Source: Chitinophaga pinensis (GTDB taxonomy: Bacteria; Bacteroidota; Bacteroidia; Chitinophagales; Chitinophagaceae). From it: a DNA stretch of 64,000 nt. The stretch spans positions 4,278,001 through 4,342,000 of the forward strand of contig LR632930.1 of assembly GCA_902167325.1 (NCBI GenBank), in the 5' to 3' direction. The notes beneath the pieces are model-generated. The model did no database searches. It was not told the origin of the DNA and saw only the letters and a program-made list of their open reading frames with translations. Positions within the stretch are counted from its first letter, which is position 1; the number at the start of each line of letters is the position of its first letter. The translations under genes and the position numbers were made by a program. Shown here in pieces: positions 26,901 to 36,439 of this stretch.

Positions 26901-27439
26901 AACCTGGCTTTATTAATGAGGAATATTACTGCTGCTCTGACATAGAAATAGAGGATAAATCCAATAACGGCGAAGATGACCCCTGCAAGGGTTGAAATAA
27001 CCGCTCCGAATGTGATAGTCATACCCAGCACAAAACCCAGCAGATATGCGGCCTGGTACACCGGGAAAAACAAGGACAACAGAAGAATCCCTACAAACAG
27101 GTATCCTGTAATGGAAGAATAGCCCATTGAGAAGGTTAAGGACAGCAATATGCCGTAAAACAGGGCGGAGAGAAAGGGGTATAGCGCAACCGTTGAGAAC
27201 TTTAAGTAGTCCTCGTTCCGGCTCAATCTTATTTGTATGCGATAAGTGAGGAACAGTGTAAGCAATGGTATCAGCAAACCGCTCCACCAGTCAGAAATCT
27301 GCGGCATATCCTGCCGGTGCAACAGGTGATGCGCGGGCACTCCTCCATGAAAATGCTTCCATAATAAAGATGCCCAGTTTACGATGGTGACTGCTGCGGT
27401 AAAATACAGCCGGTAAGAAAGTAATCCCTTTTCATTCAT
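26897..27439 (-). CDS. Hypothetical membrane protein
   Basis: The 180-residue protein has about five hydrophobic helices (residues 10-28, 52-68, 80-100, 105-130 and 140-172) and no motif I can name. It forms an operon with the MmpS-like lipoprotein through a 4-bp overlap, which suggests the two act together at the envelope. Confidence 0.65.
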   Translation of the reverse strand: MNEKGLLSYRLYFTAAVTIVNWASLLWKHFHGGVPAHHLLHRQDMPQISDWWSGLLIPLLTLFLTYRIQIRLSRNEDYLKFSTVALYPFLSALFYGILLSLTFSMGYSSITGYLFVGILLLSLFFPVYQAAYLLGFVLGMTITFGAVISTLAGVIFAVIGFILYFYVRAAVIFLINKARL

Positions 27440-27540
27440 AGTATCGTAATCAATGATTCACTACACATTGATCAGATAAAATTAGAGAGAGAAAATTCAA
27501 TCCTGTTTACCAAATGATAAGAAATAACCTGATAGGGTAT

Positions 27541-28131
27541 TTATGCTGTAATTTCTTTTCTTATCCTGCTTAAACTTTGAGGAGTAATGCCTAATAAAGA
27601 AGCGATATGCTGTAATGGCACCTGCTGCATAAGGTGAGGGTATTTGTTTAGAAACTTCAGATACCTTTCCTTTGCCGTTAAATTCACCAGATCAAAAGCA
27701 GTCTGTTTCTGCTCTTCCATGATCTGCTGAAACAGTAGAATGGTGAACTGATGAATGGTTTTACCCTGCTCGAAGAGGTAATCAACATCGTCTCTTTTTA
27801 CGCGCAGTAAAACACAATCGGTAATACTTTCCAGGTTCTCTTCCGATATTTTCCTTTCCATTAAAGCGGTATGGGAGGAGAAGAAGCAGGGCGTGGGATT
27901 AATGGCGGTGGTGATGTCCAAACCCGCCGCATCCACCGTAAATTTCCTGAGGATGCCGGATACAACAAAGTTCTGGTACTGAGGGATCCTTCCGGCAATC
28001 TCAATGATTGTATTTTTAGGAAACGCTTTCACTTCAAAATGATCATAGCAAAGCTGCTTGTCAAATTCCGTCATCGGATTGACTTTTGCCACACAGTCGA
28101 AAAAGATATTGAAATAGGCTGATCTATCCAT
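27541..28131 (-). CDS. Crp/Fnr-family transcriptional regulator
   Basis: The 196-residue protein has a cyclic-nucleotide-binding-like jelly roll (about 25-120) and a C-terminal winged HTH (LQHIASLLGITPQSLSRIRKEI). The N-terminal Cys set of oxygen-sensing FNR is absent, and the phosphate-binding cassette of cAMP-binding Crp is not evident, so the ligand is unknown. The recognition helix QSLSRIRK has S-R as in FNR but Gln where FNR has Glu. It is divergent from the GNAT gene. Confidence 0.9.
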   Translation of the reverse strand: MDRSAYFNIFFDCVAKVNPMTEFDKQLCYDHFEVKAFPKNTIIEIAGRIPQYQNFVVSGILRKFTVDAAGLDITTAINPTPCFFSSHTALMERKISEENLESITDCVLLRVKRDDVDYLFEQGKTIHQFTILLFQQIMEEQKQTAFDLVNLTAKERYLKFLNKYPHLMQQVPLQHIASLLGITPQSLSRIRKEITA

Positions 28132-28282
28132 TTGATATAAGATACTTGCCAGGGTATTATGGAAGCGCTGTTTAATGTAAACTAATCTAAAAACGCTGAA
28201 TTATGGCAAACTTAGTGCAAAGCAAAACAGCAGGTATCCATAATTAAACTGGAATACTTAATTTAACAGCACTGAAATACTT

Positions 28283-28723
28283 ATGAATATGATTTACAGA
28301 ACGGCGAATCTCGCAGACATTCAACAGATGCAGGTGGTGAGGCACCTGGTAAAAGAGAACACCCTGAGCAATCCTGACCTGGTTCCTGATAAAGATGTAG
28401 CGTTTTACATTACGGAGAAAGGGAAGGGGTGGGTTTGTGAAGTGGATGGCCAGCTGGTAGGCTTTTCCATTGTAGATCTGCAGGAAAATAGTGTATGGGC
28501 GTTATTTGTTGACCCGGCCTTTGCGGAAAAGGGAATAGGAAAGGAATTACACCGGTTGATGATAGACTGGTATTTTCAGCAAACGAAGGAAAAGATAGTT
28601 TTAGGGACAGCTCCCAACACCCGTGCAGCGCGTTTCTATACCCTGCAGGGCTGGACGCCGGCCGGTAGTTACGCCAATGGGGAAGTCAAATTTGAAATGA
28701 ACTATACCGACTGGACTAAATAA
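28283..28723 (+). CDS. GNAT-family N-acetyltransferase
   Basis: The 146-residue GNAT fold has acetyl-CoA-binding motif A VWALFVDPAFAEKGIGKELHRLMIDW (about 73-98) and motif B TAPNTRAARFYTLQGWTPAG. The substrate is unknown. It is convergent with the VOC gene, with an 8-bp overlap of the coding ends. Confidence 0.9.
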   Translation: MNMIYRTANLADIQQMQVVRHLVKENTLSNPDLVPDKDVAFYITEKGKGWVCEVDGQLVGFSIVDLQENSVWALFVDPAFAEKGIGKELHRLMIDWYFQQTKEKIVLGTAPNTRAARFYTLQGWTPAGSYANGEVKFEMNYTDWTK

Positions 28724-29078
28724 ACTCCCCGATATGCCAAAGCACCCCGGAAGGGTCGTGCAGGAAGCATTCCCGGCCCCATTGCTCTTCCCGGATGGGA
28801 ATTAACCGTACCCCCTCATATTTACCGGAAAGGTTCAGGCTGGTGAGCTGCGCATAAAATTCATGCACATTTCCCACCTCCATAAATACCATGGTATTAT
28901 CAACCCAATCCTTTACATAGGCATCCTGCAGGTAGAAAGCAATTTTCCCGCTTGTGAACAGGCACATCTTGGGCGTTAAGATGGTTTCCTGAAAACCGAG
29001 GTCCCGGTAAAAGCTCCGGGAGAGGTTATAATCTTTGGCACCAATAAACGGCCGGATCGAAAGGGCTTTATGTTCCAT
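28716..29078 (-). CDS. VOC-family (glyoxalase/dioxygenase-like) protein
   Basis: About 120 residues from ATG 29078; longer frames begin at 29102. A single glyoxalase/bleomycin-resistance-like module is present: LSIRPFIGAKDYNLSRSFYRDLGFQET, IAFYLQD, and the C-terminal HDPSGVLWHIGE carrying a conserved metal ligand. It probably works as a dimer. The substrate is unknown. Confidence 0.82.
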   Translation of the reverse strand: MEHKALSIRPFIGAKDYNLSRSFYRDLGFQETILTPKMCLFTSGKIAFYLQDAYVKDWVDNTMVFMEVGNVHEFYAQLTSLNLSGKYEGVRLIPIREEQWGRECFLHDPSGVLWHIGEFI

Positions 29079-29410
29079 AACGTGCAATTTAACTGCTGTC
29101 ATCAAATATAAGCATCCTGATTCTTATCGTGAAACGGGCCGTGAATAACGTTACCAAATGGTTATCAGGATCCGTTTATTCCGTAAATATGGTTTTAATG
29201 AATAATTTTATCGGCTAATTACCTACTTTTGAACACCTGCATACACTGGCAAGAAACGACAGATTAACATTCCCGTACCGGATTTACACCAAAATCTGAC
29301 GTATAGACTGATAAGTAGCATTCAATCATTCAGCAAGGTTCAATATTTCACGATAGCAGGTAGTTATTAGCTTTCACAATTAACACCAACTTGTGATCAA
29401 CACGGTTAAT
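29079..29410. other. Intergenic region upstream of sigma/FecR/Sus operon
   Basis: No ORF was found. It holds a TACTTTTG (29224-29231, TAnnTTTG match), about 180 bp before the sigma gene, and an imperfect palindrome ACCAAATGGT near 29153. No riboswitch-like structure was recognised. Confidence 0.4.
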
Positions 29411-29974
29411 ATGGATATTAATAGCGTCAGGGCCTTACAGGAAGGCGATGTTCAGGTTTTCAATGATGTCTTTGAGATGTATTGGGAGAAAGTGTATATC
29501 TACCTGGCAAAGAAGACCGGTAATAACGACGCTGCTAAAGATTTAACCCAGCTGGTTTTTATTAAACTATGGAAATATAAACACCAGCTCACAGATCAGA
29601 TATCACTCAACGAACAGATCTTCCGCAAATCCAAACAGATATTCATTGACTGGCTCCGGCAGGAACTCCGGATGCGCGCCCGGCTGGTTCAGTCAGACAT
29701 CTTACCGGATTTGGCCCAATCAGACACCAGCCTCGAAAACAGGGAGATCCGGCGAGACATATATAATGCCCTCCAATCGCTCCCTCCCCGTAGAAAAGAG
29801 ATTTTTGAACTGAAGCATATTCATGGCTACTCCTATAAAGAAATAGCCTCTCTGTTAGGCATTTCCACCAAAACTATTGACAACCAACTACATAAAGCCA
29901 ACCTGCAACTCCGCAAAATCCTTCATGCCGCTATCTACATGGCCGTTCTTTCGGAAACAAATTATTTTTCCTGA
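29411..29974 (+). CDS. FecI-type ECF RNA polymerase sigma factor
   Basis: ATG 29411 (an in-frame GTG lies at 29393) gives 187 residues with sigma region 2 (NDVFEMYWEKVYIYLAKKTGNNDAAKDLTQLVFIKLWKYK) and region 4 (LPPRRKEIFELKHIHGYSYKEIASLLGISTKTIDNQLHKA). It leads a FecR/SusC/SusD set, the usual arrangement in which uptake of the cognate nutrient signals through SusC and FecR to this sigma factor. Confidence 0.93.
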   Translation: MDINSVRALQEGDVQVFNDVFEMYWEKVYIYLAKKTGNNDAAKDLTQLVFIKLWKYKHQLTDQISLNEQIFRKSKQIFIDWLRQELRMRARLVQSDILPDLAQSDTSLENREIRRDIYNALQSLPPRRKEIFELKHIHGYSYKEIASLLGISTKTIDNQLHKANLQLRKILHAAIYMAVLSETNYFS

Positions 29975-30031
29975 GGATAGGGAATTTGTCCAGACTCAGC
30001 GTACTTATAGATGTAGTAGCAATACCGGGTT

Positions 30032-31369
30032 ATGGATAAAACTGAGCTGATTAAGAAATTCTTAGCAAACAAATGTACCGCTGAAGAAGCTGCACTGGTA
30101 GAACAAATACTGGAGGAGGAGCCGCATCTGGCCCATGAACTGCTGCATCCGGAAGAATGGGAGAGCGCTGCTGCAGGCGATCCTGCAATTAGGACAGATG
30201 AGCAATTAAAGCAGGAAATCTGGCATGGAATTGCCGGCCGTACAAGGAAGCCCACCATATACCGCTCCCTCCTGAAATGGGGTTCTGTTGCCGCCGGAAT
30301 CCTGCTCATCGTTACCGCTTTGTTATACATGAGCGGTGAGCGTAGCACTCCCGGCCAGTTATGGTCCAACACCTTCTCATCTGCCGGCTCCACCCGCACA
30401 ATGGAAAACCTTACCGCACAGGTCATGGAAGTGACATTGCACGATGGGTCTGTCGTAACACTCTACCCGGGAGCATCTATTCAGTATAACACGGATTTCA
30501 GCGAACAGCGGACCATTCACCTGCTTGCAGGGAAGGCGGGTTTTGATGTGGCAAAAGCTATGCAGCCTTTCTCCGTACTCTCCGGCAATATCTCCACCAC
30601 CGCATTGGGTACAAAGTTCATCGTGGATCAAACGGGAGGGAAAGTCAATGTAAGACTGTATGAAGGCAAGGTGCTGGTGAAACCATTAAAGAACACCGCC
30701 AACCTCCCGCCAACCATACTCTTCCCGGGTAAACAGTGCATCATCAATGCCGGTTCCAACAATTACATTATTGCTTCCCTCAACAATGAATCGTTTAACA
30801 GCTCGGGTAAAGACAGCAAAGTACCCGCATCCATCAGCAGGGTCAACACCGGCAGCGGACTGGAGTTCTACAACGTATCCCTCCCCGAAGCATTTGAACA
30901 GCTGGAAGCGGTGTTTAACAAACACATAGAATACGATCCGTCAGCGCTCAGTAAAATGTATTTCACCGGCAAATTCACCGGGAAAGATTCCCTCAATAAC
31001 ATCCTCGACATCATCACCTCCGTAAACGGACTCAAAGCACAGGTACAAGGCGGAAACGTGAAGATCTCCAACGCATCGGGCACCCCGGCGCAAGGTGAAT
31101 CCGCCAGACCGGCTGCATCTTCAACAGATAACAAGGCAAAAGGCAGGAGGGTACTGAGTTATGAGAACGAGCCGCTGGAAACCGTTTTCAAGGACATGGA
31201 AAGCAGCTTCTCCATCGATATTAAATATGCAGACAACGACATTAAAGGCAAGTATTTCACCGGTACTTTCTCAACAGGGGACGCCCCGGGGAAAATACTC
31301 ACTATCATATGCAAAATGAACCAACTGAAAACAGTTGAAATACCGGCCGGTTACCAGGTTATGAAGTAG
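30032..31369 (+). CDS. FecR-family anti-sigma factor with two DUF4974 domains
   Basis: The 445-residue protein has a cytoplasmic helical anti-sigma region (1-80), one TM helix (about 88-106) and a FecR domain (about 120-225: VTLHDGSVVTLYPGASIQYNTDFSEQRTIHLLAGKAGFDVAKA). Two copies of the DUF4974/STN-like module that contacts SusC follow (about 290-345: VFNKHIEYDPSAL..YFTGKFTGKDSLNNILDIIT; about 385-445: SSFSIDIKYADNDIKGKYFTGTFSTGDAPGKILTII). One copy is the norm, so the duplication is noteworthy. The spacing to SusC is 34 bp. Confidence 0.92.
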   Translation: MDKTELIKKFLANKCTAEEAALVEQILEEEPHLAHELLHPEEWESAAAGDPAIRTDEQLKQEIWHGIAGRTRKPTIYRSLLKWGSVAAGILLIVTALLYMSGERSTPGQLWSNTFSSAGSTRTMENLTAQVMEVTLHDGSVVTLYPGASIQYNTDFSEQRTIHLLAGKAGFDVAKAMQPFSVLSGNISTTALGTKFIVDQTGGKVNVRLYEGKVLVKPLKNTANLPPTILFPGKQCIINAGSNNYIIASLNNESFNSSGKDSKVPASISRVNTGSGLEFYNVSLPEAFEQLEAVFNKHIEYDPSALSKMYFTGKFTGKDSLNNILDIITSVNGLKAQVQGGNVKISNASGTPAQGESARPAASSTDNKAKGRRVLSYENEPLETVFKDMESSFSIDIKYADNDIKGKYFTGTFSTGDAPGKILTIICKMNQLKTVEIPAGYQVMK

Positions 31370-31403
31370 TTCCTAATTAACAATTATTTTCTAAACACAT
31401 TGT

Positions 31404-34400
31404 ATGAAAATCAGACAGAATATACGCTGCCTAAGCGGCGTGTGCATGCTACTCTTATGGCTATTCCCCATGAGTCTGATGGCTCAGAAAAATCCGACTG
31501 TTACAGGAACAGTGCTGGATGAAACCTCATCTCCCATACCCGGCGTATATGTATACGTCCAAAGTGATGCCGATTCCACACAACATTACGCCACCGTTAC
31601 CGATACCAGCGGCATCTTTACGTTCACTAAGCTGGTAGCCAACTCGCGCTATACTTTCCGCTTCTCCCACATGGGCTATGAAACGCACCGGTTAATGAAC
31701 CTGCTGCTCAAAGAGGGCAACAACAATTCCATGATGATCAAATTAGCACCCTCTTCGGATACCAAGCTGAACGAAGTGGTTGTAGTGGGTTACGGCACCA
31801 GCAAGAAAGCCAACCTTACCGGCGCGGTGGAAGTAGTGGATGGGAAGAAGCTGCAGAACCGTCCGGTGAGTAATGTATCGCAGGCATTATACGGTACCGT
31901 CAGCGGCGTGAAAATCAACTACGGCAATTCCGGATTTGAACCCGGTGCTGCACCTTCCATCCAGATACGCGGACAGGGCGCCCCCTACGTACTGATCGAT
32001 GGTACCGCAGGTGATATCAACACCCTCGATCCCAATACCATAGAAAATATTACTGTGCTGAAAGACGCTGCGGCCTCCGCCATCTACGGCGCCAGGGCAC
32101 CATACGGCGTATTGCTCATCACCACCAAATCAGGCAAATCCAATCAAAAGCCGCAGGTGGAGTTTTCAGCGAATGGTGGTCCTACCACTATTATCCGCAA
32201 ACCCCGCATGGTGGATTCCTACACCTTTGCAAGGGCCATGAACGAGATGCACGATAACCAGGGCGTAGCACGCCTCTTTGCAGAATCTACCATCGACCGG
32301 ATCATGGCTTATATCAATGACCCTACGCTGCCGGAAACCGTGCCGGATGCTACCAATCCCACCAAATGGTCGACCTACCAGCTTTCCAATGGCAATAACG
32401 ACTGGATAGACATTCACTATGGCTCCGGTATGAGAACACAGGAGAACCTCTCCGTAAGAGGCGGTTCTAAAGACATATCGTATTATCTGTCTGCCGGCCA
32501 TGCCTATGAGAAAGGTTCGCTGAAAATGGTGGATGATAAATACCGTCGTTATAACCTGACCGCCAAACTGGATGCCAACCTTACCAGCTGGTGGAAGATC
32601 AGCTCCAACACACGCGTGGCGAATATTGTACGGGACCGCCCCATCTACAATGGCGAAGGCGGCTATGGCATGATCATTCACCAGATATTCAGAACACACC
32701 CTGAGGTATTCCTGAAATCACCCAATGGTGCGTATTCCCAGCTGTCCCGGGTACCGCAGATGCGTGCAGGCTATCAGAAGCTGACAGACAACACCCTGAT
32801 GCAGCGCCTTGCCACAGAGATCAAACCCACTAAAAACTGGACGATCAGCGCGGATTACTCCATTGATTATGGTACCAATGACTACGACGGCGTTAACCTC
32901 GTAGCCTACGAAGATGAGGTGGATGGAACCATGGTGCCTATTTCCCTGACCGTGCCATCGTACATCACCAAATCCAAATCCAGCACCAATTATCAGGCAG
33001 TGAACCTGTATACTTCGTACAAGCTCCTGTTAGGAACGCAGCATAATATAGAGCTGATGGCCGGTTACCAGCAGGAATCCAGTAAGTACGATTACCTGAG
33101 CGGCATGAAAAGGGGGCTGATTTCCCCTGAAGTACCTTCTATCACCACGGCAACCGGTGATATGCAGGCGTTCGATAACTTAACCCACTGGGGTACCAAA
33201 GGCTATTTTGCAAGGCTTAACTACAACTTCGACGATAAATACCTGCTGGAATCCAACGTGCGGTATGATGGTACTTCCAAGTTCGCGGATGGCAAAAGAT
33301 GGGGCTTCTTCCCATCCGTTTCTGCCGGGTGGAACGTATCCCGTGAAAACTTCTGGCAGGAAATCCGCCCTTATGTGTCCAACCTGAAGCTGAGGGCTTC
33401 CTGGGGCATGCTGGGCAACCAGGGCGTTGCTGCCTATCAGGATCTGGCATTGCTGGGGGTACAGACCAACCTCAACTGGATGATCAACGGCGGCCGCCCT
33501 GCTTATACCACATCTCCCAACCTCGTGAACCCATACCTTACCTGGGAATCGTCTAAAACCACCAACGTGGGCGTGGAGCTGGGCTTTTTGCAAAACAGGC
33601 TGCAGGTGGCATTCGATTACTACCAGCGGCTTACATTCGACCGTCTCGGCCCCGCAAAAGCACTTCCCGCAGTATTAGGAGCCGCCGTACCCCGTGAAAA
33701 TAATTCCGAGCTTAAAACCAAAGGATGGGATCTTACCCTTTCCTGGAGAGGCAAGGCGGGGGATGATTTCTCTTATACCATCTCCGCCAATGTGTTCGAT
33801 TACATGAACATCGTTAGCCAGTATCCCAATCCCACCGGCATCCTCACCACGGATTATACCGGCAAAAGGGCAGGGGAGATCTGGGGATATGAAACCGTAG
33901 GACTAATACAGGACCAGAAACGTGCGGATGAAATTAACGCGAGTAACTACCAGAAATTCATCAACGGTCAGCCCTGGCGTACCGGCGATGTGGAATATCG
34001 TGATCTCAATGGCGACGGTGTGATCAACAAGGGTAAGAACACCGTGAATGATCATGGTGATCAGAAAGTGATCGGCAACACCACTTCCCGCTACCAGTTT
34101 GGCCTGAACCTTACCGCCAATTACAAAAACTTCGATGTTTCCGTATTTGTGCAGGGTACCGGCAAACGGGATCTGTGGCTATCCGGCAACATCTTCTGGG
34201 GCTTCAACAGGTGGAACCAGTCTTCATTATTCCCCCATCATATGGACTATTACCGCGATGAAGACGCCACCACCTATTCCGGCTTAGGTAAAAACACCGA
34301 AGCTTACTTCCCCCGCCCGTATAGCGATGGTACACAGTATCTCAAAAACCAGCAGATGCAAACCCGCTATCTGCAGAATGGTGCTTTTGCCCGGTTGAAG

Positions 34401-34613
34401 AACGTACAGGTGGGTTATACCATACCTGCTGCCGTGTTAAGACAGATCAGGCTGCAAAGGGCCAGGCTCTACTTCTCCGGTGAAAACATCTATACCATGT
34501 CTAAACTGCCGGTAGGCTTTGATCCTGAAACCGCCACCAACGGTGAGTTTGGAGATGGCAAAAGCATGTTCGCACAGGCGATATGGGCATTTGGACTCAA
34601 TGTGTCTTTCTAA
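31404..34613 (+). CDS. SusC-family TonB-linked outer-membrane transporter
   Basis: The 1069-residue protein has a signal peptide ending LMAQ, a CarboxypepD_reg-like domain (about 33-105), the SusC signature LNEVVVVGYGTSKKANLTGAVEVV, and a plug (VLIDG, DAAASAIYGARAPYGVLLITTKSGK). A large barrel ends with a Phe-terminated strand (AFGLNVSF). There is no STN domain, although the upstream FecR implies sigma signalling. It pairs with the SusD lipoprotein for import of an oligomeric substrate. Confidence 0.95.
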   Translation: MKIRQNIRCLSGVCMLLLWLFPMSLMAQKNPTVTGTVLDETSSPIPGVYVYVQSDADSTQHYATVTDTSGIFTFTKLVANSRYTFRFSHMGYETHRLMNLLLKEGNNNSMMIKLAPSSDTKLNEVVVVGYGTSKKANLTGAVEVVDGKKLQNRPVSNVSQALYGTVSGVKINYGNSGFEPGAAPSIQIRGQGAPYVLIDGTAGDINTLDPNTIENITVLKDAAASAIYGARAPYGVLLITTKSGKSNQKPQVEFSANGGPTTIIRKPRMVDSYTFARAMNEMHDNQGVARLFAESTIDRIMAYINDPTLPETVPDATNPTKWSTYQLSNGNNDWIDIHYGSGMRTQENLSVRGGSKDISYYLSAGHAYEKGSLKMVDDKYRRYNLTAKLDANLTSWWKISSNTRVANIVRDRPIYNGEGGYGMIIHQIFRTHPEVFLKSPNGAYSQLSRVPQMRAGYQKLTDNTLMQRLATEIKPTKNWTISADYSIDYGTNDYDGVNLVAYEDEVDGTMVPISLTVPSYITKSKSSTNYQAVNLYTSYKLLLGTQHNIELMAGYQQESSKYDYLSGMKRGLISPEVPSITTATGDMQAFDNLTHWGTKGYFARLNYNFDDKYLLESNVRYDGTSKFADGKRWGFFPSVSAGWNVSRENFWQEIRPYVSNLKLRASWGMLGNQGVAAYQDLALLGVQTNLNWMINGGRPAYTTSPNLVNPYLTWESSKTTNVGVELGFLQNRLQVAFDYYQRLTFDRLGPAKALPAVLGAAVPRENNSELKTKGWDLTLSWRGKAGDDFSYTISANVFDYMNIVSQYPNPTGILTTDYTGKRAGEIWGYETVGLIQDQKRADEINASNYQKFINGQPWRTGDVEYRDLNGDGVINKGKNTVNDHGDQKVIGNTTSRYQFGLNLTANYKNFDVSVFVQGTGKRDLWLSGNIFWGFNRWNQSSLFPHHMDYYRDEDATTYSGLGKNTEAYFPRPYSDGTQYLKNQQMQTRYLQNGAFARLKNVQVGYTIPAAVLRQIRLQRARLYFSGENIYTMSKLPVGFDPETATNGEFGDGKSMFAQAIWAFGLNVSF

Positions 34614-34644
34614 TCAAGTTTCTGCAGATTCAAAAACGAAAGCA

Positions 34645-36405
34645 ATGAAAAAACATCTCATACATATATTCTCCGCCGCCCTGTTAATGATGAGCGCCTC
34701 CTGCAATAAAGACCTGCTGGACAAACCGCCGCTTACCGATATAGAAAACGATGCATACTGGAAAACGGCAAAGGATCTCGAAAACTACACCCTTCAGTTC
34801 TACGCCAAATTACCCGCTTACAATACCCTCGGTAATTACCTCGGCCATATAGGCTGGGATGGCCTGAGAGGCTCTGATATGCAGATAGCGGCATCTCCCA
34901 GCACTTTGTGGAATGGCACCAACCAACCGGTAACATCCGGCGGTAACTGGACCTGGGAGGATATCAGAAGCGTGAACGTTTTCTTTAAGAATTACCAGCG
35001 CTGCAAAGACCCCTTCGAAAAGTATAAGCATTACGTAGGTGAAGCACATTTCTTCAAAGCCTGGTTATATTTCGAAAAAGTAAAAGCTTACGGAGATGTG
35101 CCCTGGTACACCCACCCGCTGGAAATGGATTCCGAAGATCTGTACAAACCAAGAGACTCAAGGCTATTGGTGACCGATTCGATCCTTTGGCATCTGGATA
35201 AGGCTATCGAGTACCTCGGAACCATTAAGGCTATTGCCGGCGGCAACAACAGGATCTCCAAAGAGGCCGCCCTTTTGTTCAAGTCCAGAGTTGCGCTCTA
35301 TGAAGGCACCTGGCAGAAGTACCACGCAGGTACGGAGTTCGGCACACCCGGCGCTACACCCGCAAAGTATCTCCGCGCTGCTGTAGACGCTGCCGAAGAA
35401 CTGATGAAGCCTGCATATGGACTGGCTTTATATTCCAATGGCTTGCCTGAAAGCGACTACTGTAAACTGTTTTCCCTTACCAGTCAATCTGCCAGCAAAG
35501 AAGTGCTGCTCTGGAAAGCCTTTTCTGCTAACCTGCAGATGTCGCACTCTTTCCAGATCTATGTATCTGACCGTACCGCGGGCATCAGCATGACCATGCA
35601 GCAGGTGTATAACTACTTAGGCAAAGACGGTAACCCCTATAACTATCACACCCTTGCCCAAACCGTAAAAGGAAACGACTTCCTCAGCAGGATAGGAGCC
35701 GACTGCGATCCCCGACTGGCCCAAACCATCTGGGTGCCCGGCGCCACGATGTGGGATAACAGTTTTGGAAAAGGCACGTTTACCCGGCCGTTCCTCGATA
35801 AATCCGGTGAAACGCTCAATAATACCGGCTTCCAGATCAGGAAAGGTAACGATCCTAAAGACCCGCAGGCCGGTAGCGGCGTATCCTGGAATACCAGCTG
35901 CGAAACAGGTTCCATCATATTCCGCTATGCGGAAGCCCTGCTCAATTACGCAGAAGCAAAAGCAGAACTGGGCGAAGCCGTGGATTATGCGAAATCCATC
36001 AACCTGTTAAGGCTCAGGGCAGGGATGCCGGCTTTCAAAGCACAACAAGACCCTAACAGCCAGCGCTTCGCGGATTACGGATACGCCATCTCCGACGAGC
36101 TGTTTGAGATACGCCGGGAGCGCACCGTGGAACTGGGTTCGGAAGGCTTCCGGTTCGATGACATGCGGCGCTGGGCTGCGCATAAACTGGTAAAAGGTAA
36201 ACGTCCGCTGGGGTATCCGTTGAAAGCTTCGGACTGGGGTGGCATCACCATCAAATACCAAACCGATGCCGAAGGCTTCATTGATCCATTCGTGAAGCAA
36301 ATGCCGAATGGTTATGGTTTTAATCCGAAGCGCGACTACCTGGAGTGCATCCCCCTGAACGAAATCACCCTCAATCCTAATCTGGCACCCAATCCGGGAT
36401 GGTAA
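34645..36405 (+). CDS. SusD-family surface nutrient-binding lipoprotein
   Basis: ATG 34645 (31 bp after the SusC stop) gives 586 residues with lipobox MSASC followed by NKDLLDKPPL, a TPR-rich helical fold (FFKAWLYFEKVKAYGDVPWY, ALLFKSRVALYEGTW), and the RagB/SusD C-terminal block (AEALLNYAEAKAELG..., LLRLRAGMP, RRERTVELGSEGFRFDDMRRWAA). An apparent longer frame from 34519 overlaps SusC and is not real. It forms the lid of the SusC channel. Confidence 0.95.
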   Translation: MKKHLIHIFSAALLMMSASCNKDLLDKPPLTDIENDAYWKTAKDLENYTLQFYAKLPAYNTLGNYLGHIGWDGLRGSDMQIAASPSTLWNGTNQPVTSGGNWTWEDIRSVNVFFKNYQRCKDPFEKYKHYVGEAHFFKAWLYFEKVKAYGDVPWYTHPLEMDSEDLYKPRDSRLLVTDSILWHLDKAIEYLGTIKAIAGGNNRISKEAALLFKSRVALYEGTWQKYHAGTEFGTPGATPAKYLRAAVDAAEELMKPAYGLALYSNGLPESDYCKLFSLTSQSASKEVLLWKAFSANLQMSHSFQIYVSDRTAGISMTMQQVYNYLGKDGNPYNYHTLAQTVKGNDFLSRIGADCDPRLAQTIWVPGATMWDNSFGKGTFTRPFLDKSGETLNNTGFQIRKGNDPKDPQAGSGVSWNTSCETGSIIFRYAEALLNYAEAKAELGEAVDYAKSINLLRLRAGMPAFKAQQDPNSQRFADYGYAISDELFEIRRERTVELGSEGFRFDDMRRWAAHKLVKGKRPLGYPLKASDWGGITIKYQTDAEGFIDPFVKQMPNGYGFNPKRDYLECIPLNEITLNPNLAPNPGW

Positions 36406-36439
36406 TACATCCTGGTAAATCTGTACTTATATTTAAGTC

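Noticed and set aside
27541..28131. This Crp/Fnr protein as regulator of the island boxes
   Set aside because: It lacks the FNR cysteines and its recognition helix has Gln instead of Glu; it is 24 kb away. Only a genome-wide check could link it to the boxes.
34519..34644. N-terminal extension of the SusD reading frame
   Set aside because: It overlaps the SusC coding end and lacks a signal peptide; ATG 34645 gives a proper lipoprotein signal.
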